Part shown: in pieces, positions 12,601 through 20,906 of the stretch
Layout of the letters: every line of letters starts with the position of its first letter
How positions within the stretch are numbered: the first letter of the stretch is position 1
DNA from: Trebouxia sp. TZW2008
Taxonomy: Eukaryota; Chlorophyta; Trebouxiophyceae; Trebouxiales; Trebouxiaceae
DNA: 64,000 nt
Assembly: GCA_002118135.1 (NCBI GenBank)
Contig: BDIU01000009.1
Location: forward strand, 186,001-250,000
Reading direction: 5' to 3'
Translations under genes and position numbers: made by a program
Notes under the pieces: model-generated
Databases searched by the model: none
The model's input: only the letters and a program-made list of their open reading frames with translations
Told to the model about the DNA's origin: nothing

Positions 12601-13170
12601 GTGGATGCTGCTAGGCGCTGCAGCACGCCAGCTGGCACCTGCTGACGCCACCTGTACCAAAGAGGAAGAGGGGTAGTATTAGAAGAGTGGAAAGAAGAGG
12701 ATGAGCTGTGACTGCAGGAGTGCAGTGGGCCTGCAGGTCTGCCCCTGCAAAGCCCTCGGTGGACACTGCTAGGCGCTGCAGGACCTCAGCTGGCACCTGC
12801 TGATACCACCTGCATCGAAAGAAGAAGAGGAGTGGTGCAACAAAGAGGAGCGGCAAGACAAAGAAGAGCACTTTGTGATTGCAACAGTGCACAGAGCTTG
12901 CAGATCTGCTCATGCAAAGCTGTTGGTGAATGCTGTCAGGCAATGCAGCACGCATGCTGGCACCTGCTGACGCCACCTGCTTTTAATGAAGGAAAGAACT
13001 GGTAAGAGAGGGACATCAGACCAAAATTATTGCCCGAGGGAGTTCACACCAATCTGAACATGTGTTTGTACACAGAGCAAAACCACAATGGAGAATCTAC
13101 AGCCATCTCAATTGTCTGCACTAAAAGTGGACAGACAGACTGACAGACAGGTAAACAGGCAGACAGACAA

Positions 13171-13214
<44 letters not shown>

Positions 13215-16200
13215 ACAGACAGATAGACAGGCGGGCAGACAGGCAGGCAGACAGACGGCCAGGCAGACAGACAGCCAGACAGAAAGACAGCCAGCCAGAC
13301 AGTAGATTAGGGCTGTTTGGGGAGCCCGTATGCCCTGATGCAGTGTGAGAGAAGGGAGTCACCTGCTTGTGCGCACCTTCAGGATTACAAGCCTGTCTGC
13401 AAGTTAGGGCAGGGAAAAATAAACCTCCCTGTCAATGCTACAAAGAATCCTATTGACGCTAGCACGTTTCAGTGAGGTGTGGGTCAATGCTAGAAGAAGA
13501 GAATTACCTGCTTGTGCGCACCTTCAAGATTGCAAGCCTGTCTGCAAGGGAGGGCAGGGCAAAATGGACCTCTCTGTCAAAGCGCCCTGGCCTACGTAGG
13601 GCAGGATCAATTGCGTCAGGCCTGTTGGTGGCCCCAATCACCACAACTGCCCCTCTGTCGACCAGCCCGTCCATGAGCGCCAATAGAGTAGATACCACTG
13701 ATGCAAAGACTTGGTCACAGCTGCTGCTGCTAGAAGCTCGGGCTGGCACTAGGCCATCTAGCTCATCTAGGAAGATGATTGACGGCGCCCTCCTTGCTGC
13801 CTGAAGCACAGCAAGGCCTATTCTGACTTAGACGTCCAAGCGATGCACTAAAACAAGGACAAAGCTGTTGGTAGCAGCTGCTGCTGATGGATGCACGCGC
13901 TGGCACTAGGCCGTCTAGCTCATCCAAGAAAATGATTGAACGCGCTCTCCTTGCTGCCTGTACCACTGCAAGGTATTTCATTCATGGGGAGATGATGAAG
14001 GGTGCCATGCTTGCTGCCTAAAGGATATAGAAGGACATGGAATGCTGAGGCGAGAGCACATGCAAACACTTGATTGCAGCAGCTGCTGCTGTTGGAAACG
14101 CAGGCTAGCACTAGGCCATCTAGCTCATCCAAGGAAGTGATTGAGGGTGCCCTTTGTGCAGCCTGTGATATGTGTGATCACTACATATCATGATTGTTGA
14201 AAAGCAATGCAGACATCGCTTGACAGATTGCACCAAGTCCCAATGAAGATGTGCAACACTAATGACTGCAGCTGCCGGCGCCAAAGCATTTACCTGACCC
14301 AAAAGGGTGATTGGGGTTGCCTTGTTTGCTGCGTGCCCAGCTTGCTGTGCTTCAGGCGTTTATTGGTTGAAAAGTTCTCATCGCATTCAAATCCATAAGA
14401 GCGACATTGTTCATTGCAGCAACCATGCTGCCGCTGATGCTGGGTCAACAAACATGCCTAACACAAAGGAAGTGCTGTGATATACTCAATGAGCTTGCAA
14501 GGGCACACCTCATCAAACAGCAGTCTAAGGGTCCTTTCAGCTTCCCCAGCAAACTTGCCCAGGCAATCTGCCCCCTTGCGAGCAAATAGCGTGACAGCAG
14601 ATCCACCCTGGCTATGGCTGCAGGCCCCTGCCAAAGCTCTAGCCACCAGGGTCTTGCCTGTGCCTGGGGCGCCATGGAACAAAATGCCCCTGCAGCCGTT
14701 AAGACGCACAAAGAACGTATTACTTCTGGGCTTGCAGATGATTGTCTCGGCTCTAACACAGTATACTAAAAAGCGTTGAGAAATGGACTGCCAGCAGCAT
14801 CAACATTGTCTACCTCATGAACAACCGAGTGACATTGATGCATATGGACAATCTGTGTACGCACAAAGATGACCTTGGTGGTGTTACGCCCGTGTGCCTG
14901 AAGACCTCAGGGTATTGCAGTGGCAGCAACACCATGTCTTTGAGCTGTTTGCATCACAGCTGCACGACTGCCCACAGCAGCTCACCTGCCTCATAGACAA
15001 TTGCCTGACACTGCTGCGCCTGGGCAATGTGGGGATGCACAGGGCTCACCTTGGTGGTGTGATACCCGTGTGCCGAAAGAACGGGTATTGCAGCGGCAGC
15101 AGCACCATTTCCTTCAGCTGCTGCATCACAGCTGCATGACTGCCCACAGCAGCTCACCTGCCTCATGGACAATTGCCTGACACTGCTGCACCTGGGCAAT
15201 GTGGGGATGCACAGGGCTCACCTTGGTGGTGTGATACCCGTGTGCCGAAAGAACGGGTATTGCAGCGGCAGCAACACCATGTCTTTCAGCTGCTGCATCA
15301 CAGCTGCATGACCGCCAACAGCAACCTTCTTACCTGATGGACAGATGACTGACACTGATGTACAACGGCAGCCTTAGCATGCACAGCGGTGATCTGGGCA
15401 AGATGATGCCTATGTGCGTGAAGACTTCTGAACACTGCAGAGGCAAGACGCTGCAAAGGTAGCAGCAGCGTTCTTGTGGGGGCAGGTAACAGACAATGAT
15501 GTACCCAGGCAAGCTTGGTGGGGTGATGCTTGAGTGCTTGAAGACCTCTGGGTTTTGCAGGGACGGGATGCTGTAGGGCCCGCAGCATTGTTATGCAGCA
15601 TAGCAGTGCAGGGACAGACCACTGACGCTCTGCAGTGGTGATCGAGGGTGACCTTGGAGGGGTGATGCCCATATGCTTGAAGACTTCTGGATACTGCAGC
15701 GGCAGCAGCACCATCTCCTTCAACTGCTGGATCACGGCTGCATGACCACCCACAGCAGCCCAGCCCTCACTCACCACATTCCTGTCAGCTGGCACAACCC
15801 CAGCAGAGGGCTCAGGGGGTTTGGCAGAAGCTTGTGACTGTGGCCTAGCACCTGCAAGTAGAATGCAATGTTTGCTACAAGATCAAAAACATCAGTTCAT
15901 ACAGTTTCTGGTACTTGGCACACCCTCAAAACCACTATCCCCTTCAGCTGCTGAACCACAGAGTGCATGCCCGCCCACAGCAGCCCAGCCCTCAGTCATC
16001 ACATTCCTGCCACCTGGTACAGCCCCAGCAGGGGCATCTGAGGGGTTGGCAGAAGCTCCTGACTGTGGCCCAGCATCTGCAAATGTGGCACCGTCAGTGC
16101 AAGAGTGTTAGCACCATACACATAGTGTTGATCACTTGGAAACATCCCCAGCAGCCAATCTCATTTAGCTGCTGAACCACAGGCGCATGACCGCGCATTG

Positions 16201-17537
16201 CCGCCCAGCCCTCACTCACCACAGCCCTATCCCCTGGCACAACCCCAGTAGGGGGCTCAGGGGGGTTTTTGGGAGTCTGTGGATCGCCATGGCTGTGGCC
16301 TAGCACCTGCAAGTGTGAGCATTGTTCGTCACTACAGGAGTGCAGACACATGTACACATGTAAATTTTTGTCACTTGGCACAACCCTAGCGAGGGCCTAA
16401 AGGGCCTTTGGTGGTTTGGCACAAGGTTCTGGCTGCTGTCTAGGACCTGCATGCGCAATATATGAATGTCATAGTGCACCAATACAAACATGCATAATTT
16501 CCGTGACTTATCCCCAACAGGCCCAACAGCGGGCTTTGGGGTCTTTGCCAGAAGCCTCTGACTAAGGCCTAGCATCTGCAAATGTGACACGTCACTGTCA
16601 CTCCAGGAGCAAAAACACGTGAACCCATGTGATGCATGACACCTGGCACAATCCCATGGCCTCAGCAGGGGACTCTGAGGGGTTGACAGAAGCCCCTGAC
16701 TGTGGCCAAAGGCTTGCAAATACAAGGTGTGAATGTCATTGCTGGCACACTGGTGCAAGCATACAAGAGTCACATCACTGAGCATGAGCTTGGCAGCCTC
16801 AGCAAGGGATTCTCAACTGCTGACAAGTCTTTTGACAATGACCTATCACCTTCCATAGCGCTACTTCAAACACACGCCAGTTCTGGCAGGTTTTCAGAGC
16901 TTGGCAGCCATGCTCTAGCAAGCTGGCAGAACTGATGTGTGCCTATATAGCGGCACAGGAAGGACTTTTGGCTTGGCAGAAGCTTAGCAGTGCACTCAAG
17001 CCTGCATGGGTTTAGGCTCAAGCTCGCAGCACTCGCGTCTTGAAGCAAGAACAGACAGAGATACAGTAGCTTCTCTGTATAAGGACACTCAACAAAAGGA
17101 CATTCTCAATGCAAGGACAAAGCAGTTGAAAACCTTTCACTACATTTTGCCTGCAAAGGCATCTTTAGTTAAGGGCAATCCGTTGTAAGGACAATTTTCT
17201 TGGTAGCCAACACAGCTTTCATAAAGAGAAAGTACTTTCTTGCCACCAGCTGCGTGTGCCATAGCCACTAGCACCTGCCTGTGTCAATTCTCACATGGCT
17301 GATGTGAACGCTGTCACCTCAGTAGCAACTTTGTTGAACACTGGCCAGCACAGCCTTCTTGGTGAATACCTTAGGAAATGTTATTTTCATAGGAGGTACG
17401 TTATGCGCAACCCAGCCATTGACATTACACGTTGTTTTAGGGCGTGGGCACAGCAAGCTTGGCTGCCACATGCATTAGATTAGTATTGGCTGACATTGTC
17501 TGTATGACCCCCTGCTGGGTCCCCATGACAGTAAATG

Positions 17538-17593
<56 letters not shown>

Positions 17594-19890
17594 CCGACCT
17601 AGGAAATGGTCCCACAGCTCTACTTGTGGATGGCTGTGCCTCGCCAAGGCTATTGTCTTGTGTGCCTCTAACTATTGAAGTGCAGCAAAAGCCAGTGGTG
17701 TTCACCAATCGATCAAGCGGACAGCACATCATCCACTCACATACATGCATGCAGATTGTTGATTCTCCTTGCATTATCTGTCAAAGAAAACAAGCTGACT
17801 TTGCACTATCTGTCCGATCAAAGTTTGAAGCAGCTTCTTTGCTTTGGCAGCAAATGGCGTGGAGCTATGCAAAGAATGGACATACCCAGCACAACCGGAT
17901 TCAGCCTGAGCTTGTCTCTGGCTAAACGAGCTGCATTCTTCTTCTGGAAGTGCTCTTCATCATCAGATCCTGCTGCCAGCGCTGCCCTGCAAAACAGTAT
18001 TGACGTGTTGATTTGGTGCATGTCTCAACTACTCAGATGTTGTTTGATCAGTTCCAAGTGTTGGACATGCAGTGCAATCGAGTTAGCTAACATGAAGAGT
18101 AATCAAGCGCCTTGACATGACCCTGTCTCTCGCTGTGAGTAGCATGTTTACTGCGCAATGTGCGGAATGCAATCGCAAATCACTGAGCAGAATTTTCCTG
18201 AGACAAGAAGAAAGCAATGGAAATGGCAATCGTTTGCCAGCAGGCATGAGAGTTGCTGGGGAGGACTTTTTGGATAATGTGTGATTGCATCAGATATTCA
18301 TGCTTGGGCTTGCGAACTTACATAAGAAAGGTTGCTTTGCTGTAAGTGCTTGTGTTTTTTGAGCTGCTCAGATACTGCCGCCCTCAAGATTGTGTAGTGT
18401 TGTGCATCTTGGGCTTAAGACTTCTGAACAATGAGAGCTGTTACTGCTCACAGCAACACAGGCCAAAAGGCAATGAAAGGCATTGGCAGTCATGGCATGT
18501 GATGTCAACACAAGATAGCGTTTGCCTGTGCACACACTCCTCAACACCAGCTTTCAGAAGTGTTGTCTGCAAGTAAAGCTTTGAGGCTGGTATTCCATGG
18601 CAACTGCATGGTCAACTGTGACATCGCAAGCATTTCAAAGCAAGCTGTCAGCAGGACTGAGTGAGTGTAGCACAAAGCAAAAATGCCCTCACTATGTCGC
18701 TTCACAATGAAGCCTATAGTATTAGAAACACTGCCAGACGCACAGCCATTTTGTCTGGCCGAGTTATTTCTACAAATTTGCTGAAGCTGTAGCAATACCT
18801 GGTTTCATGCCGCAGACGCTTGACAGCCTTCCTTGCATTACGCATTCTGTCCTCTGGAGGAGTGTCGCGCAAGCGCTTGATGCCAGCAGCATTAGTCACA
18901 GGACTCATTGCCCCATTGGCACCATTTCCATGCAGGTGCCTAGCCAGTGGGTATGGGCTGTATGGAGATATTGGGGTTTGCCTGCAGCCAACCCAGCTCT
19001 CGTGCTGGAGGTTTGCATTGATTTTGATGGGCAACAGCATATCCAGCTCAAAGGTTGGTAACCCAGTGTCTGGCAAGTTGCTTGCTGTGCATGCCTATGA
19101 TCCCTCTGCAGACGCATGCATAGTCACGCTGTTGGATCTGTGTTCAAGATGTGTAAGGCTTTCAGCTCTTGACCTCATGCTCTGCCAATGACACCAGCAA
19201 CTTAATCATCAAGACATGTCAGAAGTGTCTCACCCTCCTGCTGGCGCATCTGCTCCATACATGTGGGCATGCGCTTTGCATGCGATGAGATACTGACTGG
19301 GGTAGAAGGTGCAGCCTGCCTGCTTGGCGCAGTGCTTGTGAAAGGAATGTGGACAGTTGTCCAAGCGGCAGCCCATGGTGGCACCGCGCTGCTGACATTC
19401 AGCACACCTGCAAGACCAGGAAGTATATGCATGCATGCATTACTGTCTGTGCAAAATGTAGTTGAACGCTGAGGAGGTTTCATAATTGTCAGCTTAGAGA
19501 GCAACAGTCAGCTGAGACATGCAAAAATTTATATGTGGCGGATGCATGCATGCAAACATGGATGCATTAACATCATGCTTTCAAACATGGTACTTACCAT
19601 GTCACTCTGGCTCTTTTCAGAACCTTACTTATGCCTCTGATGCGAGCATCGCCTGTCTCATATGCCTGTGGGGCACGCAATTGATGCAGTGCTATACTTG
19701 ATGTTGCCTGTATCTTGCGCGATCAGCCAGGGTCACACACCTCAGGGCTCCAGATGGCGCACTCACGGTGCACCCAAAGTGCTTTCTTGCTTTTCGAGTC
19801 CTCGCCAACGGGGCCTATCAGATGGCCTAGCTGGTCTGTCTGGAAGCCTTCGGCATGACCGCATAAGCTACACAACCTATTGTCGTTCAT
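5300..19890 (-). CDS. ATAD2/Yta7-like AAA ATPase with N-terminal ePHD finger, 16 exons
   Basis: Exons on the minus strand: 19890-19741, 19665-19598, 19407-19234, 18981-18799, 17986-17886, 15851-15653, 14689-14509, 13800-13508, 12500-11734, 11341-11044, 10801-10598, 10308-9729, 9335-8568, 7761-7409, 7055-6017, 5533-5300. Phases agree throughout and give 1,863 codons plus stop. Exons 1-3 encode an extended PHD finger (CSLC, WVHREC, CAEC, CPHSFHKHC). Exons 4-5 are basic (KRLR). Exons 6-9 form the active AAA module: GITPPRG linker, Walker A GAPGTGKT, Walker B IIFLDELD, sensor GATNRPD, arginine fingers RRPGRFDRE, lid GFAGADLQALC. Exons 10-11 form a second AAA fold with a dead P-loop (LLLCGDENSGQG, no GKT lysine) and a Walker B strand lacking DE (LVLFLPSLDAWALE). 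Exons 12-15 are low-complexity with polyQ. No bromodomain is seen. The ePHD plus AAA order resembles a plant ATAD2-type chromatin ATPase, probably acting on nucleosomes or histones. Upstream non-recognised exons remain possible. Confidence 0.88.
6017..7055 (-). repeat. Glutamine-rich low-complexity exon 15 of the AAA ATPase
   Basis: The 346-codon exon is rich in Q, A, D and S. It contains CAG/CAA runs that encode polyglutamine tracts (around 6,130-6,165 and 6,220-6,245). In its middle is a short degenerate repeat around the word AARD/AAHDRSQDA/ASDQGLELAARD. Such tracts are typical disordered regions of nuclear proteins and are prone to length change. Confidence 0.75.
8248..8420. repeat. Direct repeat, ~52 bp copies at ~109 bp period
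   Basis: The block starting TGTAACAGGGTAGCACATAA and running to CATCGACCGG occurs at about 8,253-8,311 and again at 8,359-8,412 with only two or three differences. It lies in the intron between exons 13 and 14 of the AAA ATPase. The TGTAACA word appears once more at 8,425. Low divergence means a recent tandem duplication. Confidence 0.85.
8461..8560 (+). repeat. Dispersed repeat family A, copy 2
   Basis: About 90 bp containing GACAGTTGATTGCTTCTGTA, TACGTACCTAG, GGGCCTGCTGAGCCTGCC and TTTACAATGAATGAATG. It matches the reverse complement of 4,981-5,070 with roughly 90% identity by eye. A more diverged direct copy lies at 41,830-41,920 and partial inverted copies at 33,625-33,660 and 33,895-33,965. 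It lies inside an intron, just after the exon 13 donor. No terminal inverted repeat or coding capacity is visible, so it may be a small non-autonomous element. Confidence 0.75.
9610..9675. repeat. (CAG)n microsatellite in an intron
   Basis: Roughly 17-19 nearly perfect CAG units lie in the intron between exons 12 and 13 of the AAA ATPase. On the gene strand it reads CTG. It is outside the coding exons in my model, unlike the polyQ runs of exon 15. Confidence 0.9.
9960..10215 (-). repeat. Three tandem ~21-residue repeats in exon 12
   Basis: On the minus strand the peptide unit (P)xSPTLSLPRSRAAANSP occurs three times in a row, as SPTLSLPRSRAAANSP, SPTLSLPGPRAAATSP and SPSLSLLHPGAAANTP, each about 63-66 bases. 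It is a coding minisatellite in the disordered C-terminal half of the AAA ATPase. SP sites recur and could be phosphorylated. Confidence 0.8.
12556..12980 (-). repeat. Three decayed upstream copies of the AAA lid exon (exon 9 head)
   Basis: Copies at about 12,556-12,655, 12,715-12,815 and 12,888-12,980 repeat the first ~95 bases of exon 9, which starts at 12,500. The middle copy is best kept: acceptor CAG, then WYQQVPAEVLQRLAVSTEGF. The outer two are read in a shifted frame. All three lie 5' of the real exon in gene direction, each with ~60-70 bases of similar purine-rich (GAAGAAGAGG) intron. None has a donor matching the real exon end. Confidence 0.85.
13128..13305. repeat. (CAGG/CAGA)n simple repeat
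   Basis: About 175 bp of imperfect tetranucleotides, with a pure CAGG core near 13,170-13,213 flanked by CAGACAGA variants, in the intron between exons 8 and 9 of the AAA ATPase. The open frame across it is an artefact of the 4-bp period. Confidence 0.9.
13355..13440 (-). repeat. Downstream partial copy of the Walker B exon tail
   Basis: Plus-strand text CTGCTTGTGCGCACCTTCAG and about 60 further bases repeat the last part of exon 8 (13,508-13,590), including its donor region. It lies 3' of the intact exon in gene direction and contains only the exon tail. Confidence 0.8.
13866..14340 (-). repeat. Four decayed upstream copies of the Walker B exon head
   Basis: Copies at about 13,866-13,975, 13,984-14,020, 14,084-14,165 and 14,262-14,340 repeat the start of exon 8. 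Readable peptides are AARRARSIIFLDELDGLVPA, a short AASMAPFII, AAQRAPSITSLDELDGLV and AANKATPITLLGQVNALA, so decay increases with distance from the real exon (13,800). They stop within the exon and have no donor. In the real exon the same segment carries the Walker B residues. Confidence 0.88.
14868..15575 (-). repeat. Five downstream copies of the exon 6 tail of the AAA ATPase
   Basis: Copies of the 3' part of exon 6 lie at about 14,868-14,985, 15,047-15,160, 15,218-15,330, 15,390-15,450 and 15,510-15,575. The second and third belong to two nearly identical ~172-bp units (14,983-15,152 and 15,155-15,325). Both keep an open frame through AAVMQQLKEMVLLPLQYP and FFRHTGITPPR, and a canonical AAG/GTGAGCC donor in the same phase as exon 6. 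The other three are shifted or lack the donor. All lie 3' of the intact exon (15,851-15,653). Confidence 0.88.
15922..16722 (-). repeat. Five upstream copies of the exon 6 head of the AAA ATPase
   Basis: Copies at about 15,922-16,080, 16,150-16,312, 16,378-16,450, 16,503-16,581 and 16,633-16,722 all repeat the CAG acceptor and the Pro/Ser-rich start of exon 6 (words like GCTAGGCCACAG, CCTGAGCCC, GTTGTGCCAG). The first two run on to the EGWAA..GHA..VQQL region. The last three keep only ~70 bases. Decay grows with distance from the intact exon. None has a usable donor. Confidence 0.85.
17055..17215. repeat. Dispersed repeat family B (TAAGGACA-type), copy 1
   Basis: Contains the recurring words TATAAGGACACTCAA, AAAGGACATTC, GCAAGGACAA and TGTAAGGACAATTT. 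Related blocks lie at 34,185-34,255 (partial), 35,020-35,180 and 38,090-38,235. It has internal ~15-18 bp periodicity around AAGGACA and no coding potential. It lies in the large intron between exons 5 and 6 of the AAA ATPase. Confidence 0.65.
17535..17593. repeat. (ATTG)n microsatellite
   Basis: About 14 perfect GATT/ATTG tetranucleotide units in an intron of the AAA ATPase gene. Confidence 0.95.
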
Positions 19891-20906
19891 GGTGCAAGCC
19901 GGAATCGACAGAAAGATCACAAAGCCATATTGGGAAGGCAGGCAGCAGCAGCGTCGTTGTTTGTGATGCGTCTCCTAGTCTGCGAGTGCTTACTATTCAT
20001 TGCCGCATAATGTGTTCTGCCACTGTTGAGACACTTCGAAGATCACGATTCTGGCTCAACTACCGGTGCAGGTCCACACGGACTGGCAGTCACTGCAGGT
20101 TGACCGTGCAGCGATCTGGATGCACACGCAGTCAACTCAACATGCGCTGCTGGGCACCTTTGACCACACATTGCATCGAACGACCGTCCGGCTTTCTGGT
20201 CACTGAGGTCACAATGTGATGCAGAAGCGGATCAGGTGGGGAGCCATGTGGTGCCGCCTTCCACTCTGTCACGCTGATCCTGCAAGGATTGCATTACGGC
20301 TATGCAGGGGGCAGGACAAGCCCGGAGCCACAGCCCCTCAGCCGCGGAAAAGGCCAAACGCTGGCCGCCATTCTGGTCAGCGCGTGCGTATGCAGTGACG
20401 ACTGAAACAGCCACAGCCAGCGTGGTGAGCAAAAAATGGCGGGATCGCCAATGTGTGCTTCGGGGATGACCTTATCTGGCGAGGGGATTGACAATTTTGC
20501 CGGGAAATTTCAAAGGTCACTGCTCACGAAACGCTTGTCGCCAGCGTAGCAGTTGTTGCAAGTGGCACTGGACGAGTCTCAAAGCAGGTCATTGCCGTAG
20601 CAGACACGAGCAGCTGCTGCAGGCTAGCTAGCTCTTCCGGCGACCAGCAAGCTTCTGTTAAAGGGGTCCTTGCGCCATCCGCTGCAGAGTGCTTTCCCGG
20701 CTTAAGGCTGTTTGCGCCGTTTATCGTTTCGCAGAATCCTGAGCAAAGTCAATGCCGCACATGCTAGGTATGACATTGTTTGACATCGTGTCCGGCTGTC
20801 GCTACAAGCACTGCCTGCAGTTTTCGGATGACACTGCCTCCACTGCTTAGCTTGACTGTGTAGAGTCTTTCGACAGCAAACATAGCTGCTCTTGACTTCA
20901 GGTACA
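19891..20906. promoter_or_regulatory. Divergent intergenic region, probable shared promoter
   Basis: About 1.0 kb separates the start codons of the AAA ATPase (-) and the 435-residue unknown protein (+). No exon is seen inside. I cannot point to a core promoter motif, so the promoter role is inferred only from the head-to-head layout. Confidence 0.45.

Noticed and set aside
12447..12976. Copies of the lid exon as mutually exclusive alternative exons
   Set aside because: Two of the three are frame-shifted and none has a donor equivalent to that of the 767-base real exon, so decay is the simpler reading.
13128..13305. Regular ~4-bp repeat array resembling a CRISPR or repeat-protein ORF
   Set aside because: It is a simple CAGG/CAGA microsatellite in an intron. 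There are no unique spacers, and the long open frame follows from the period.
14983..15330. Calling the near-identical 172-bp units a definite biological duplication
   Set aside because: Identity is high enough that an assembly artefact cannot be excluded without read depth; kept only as a finding to test.
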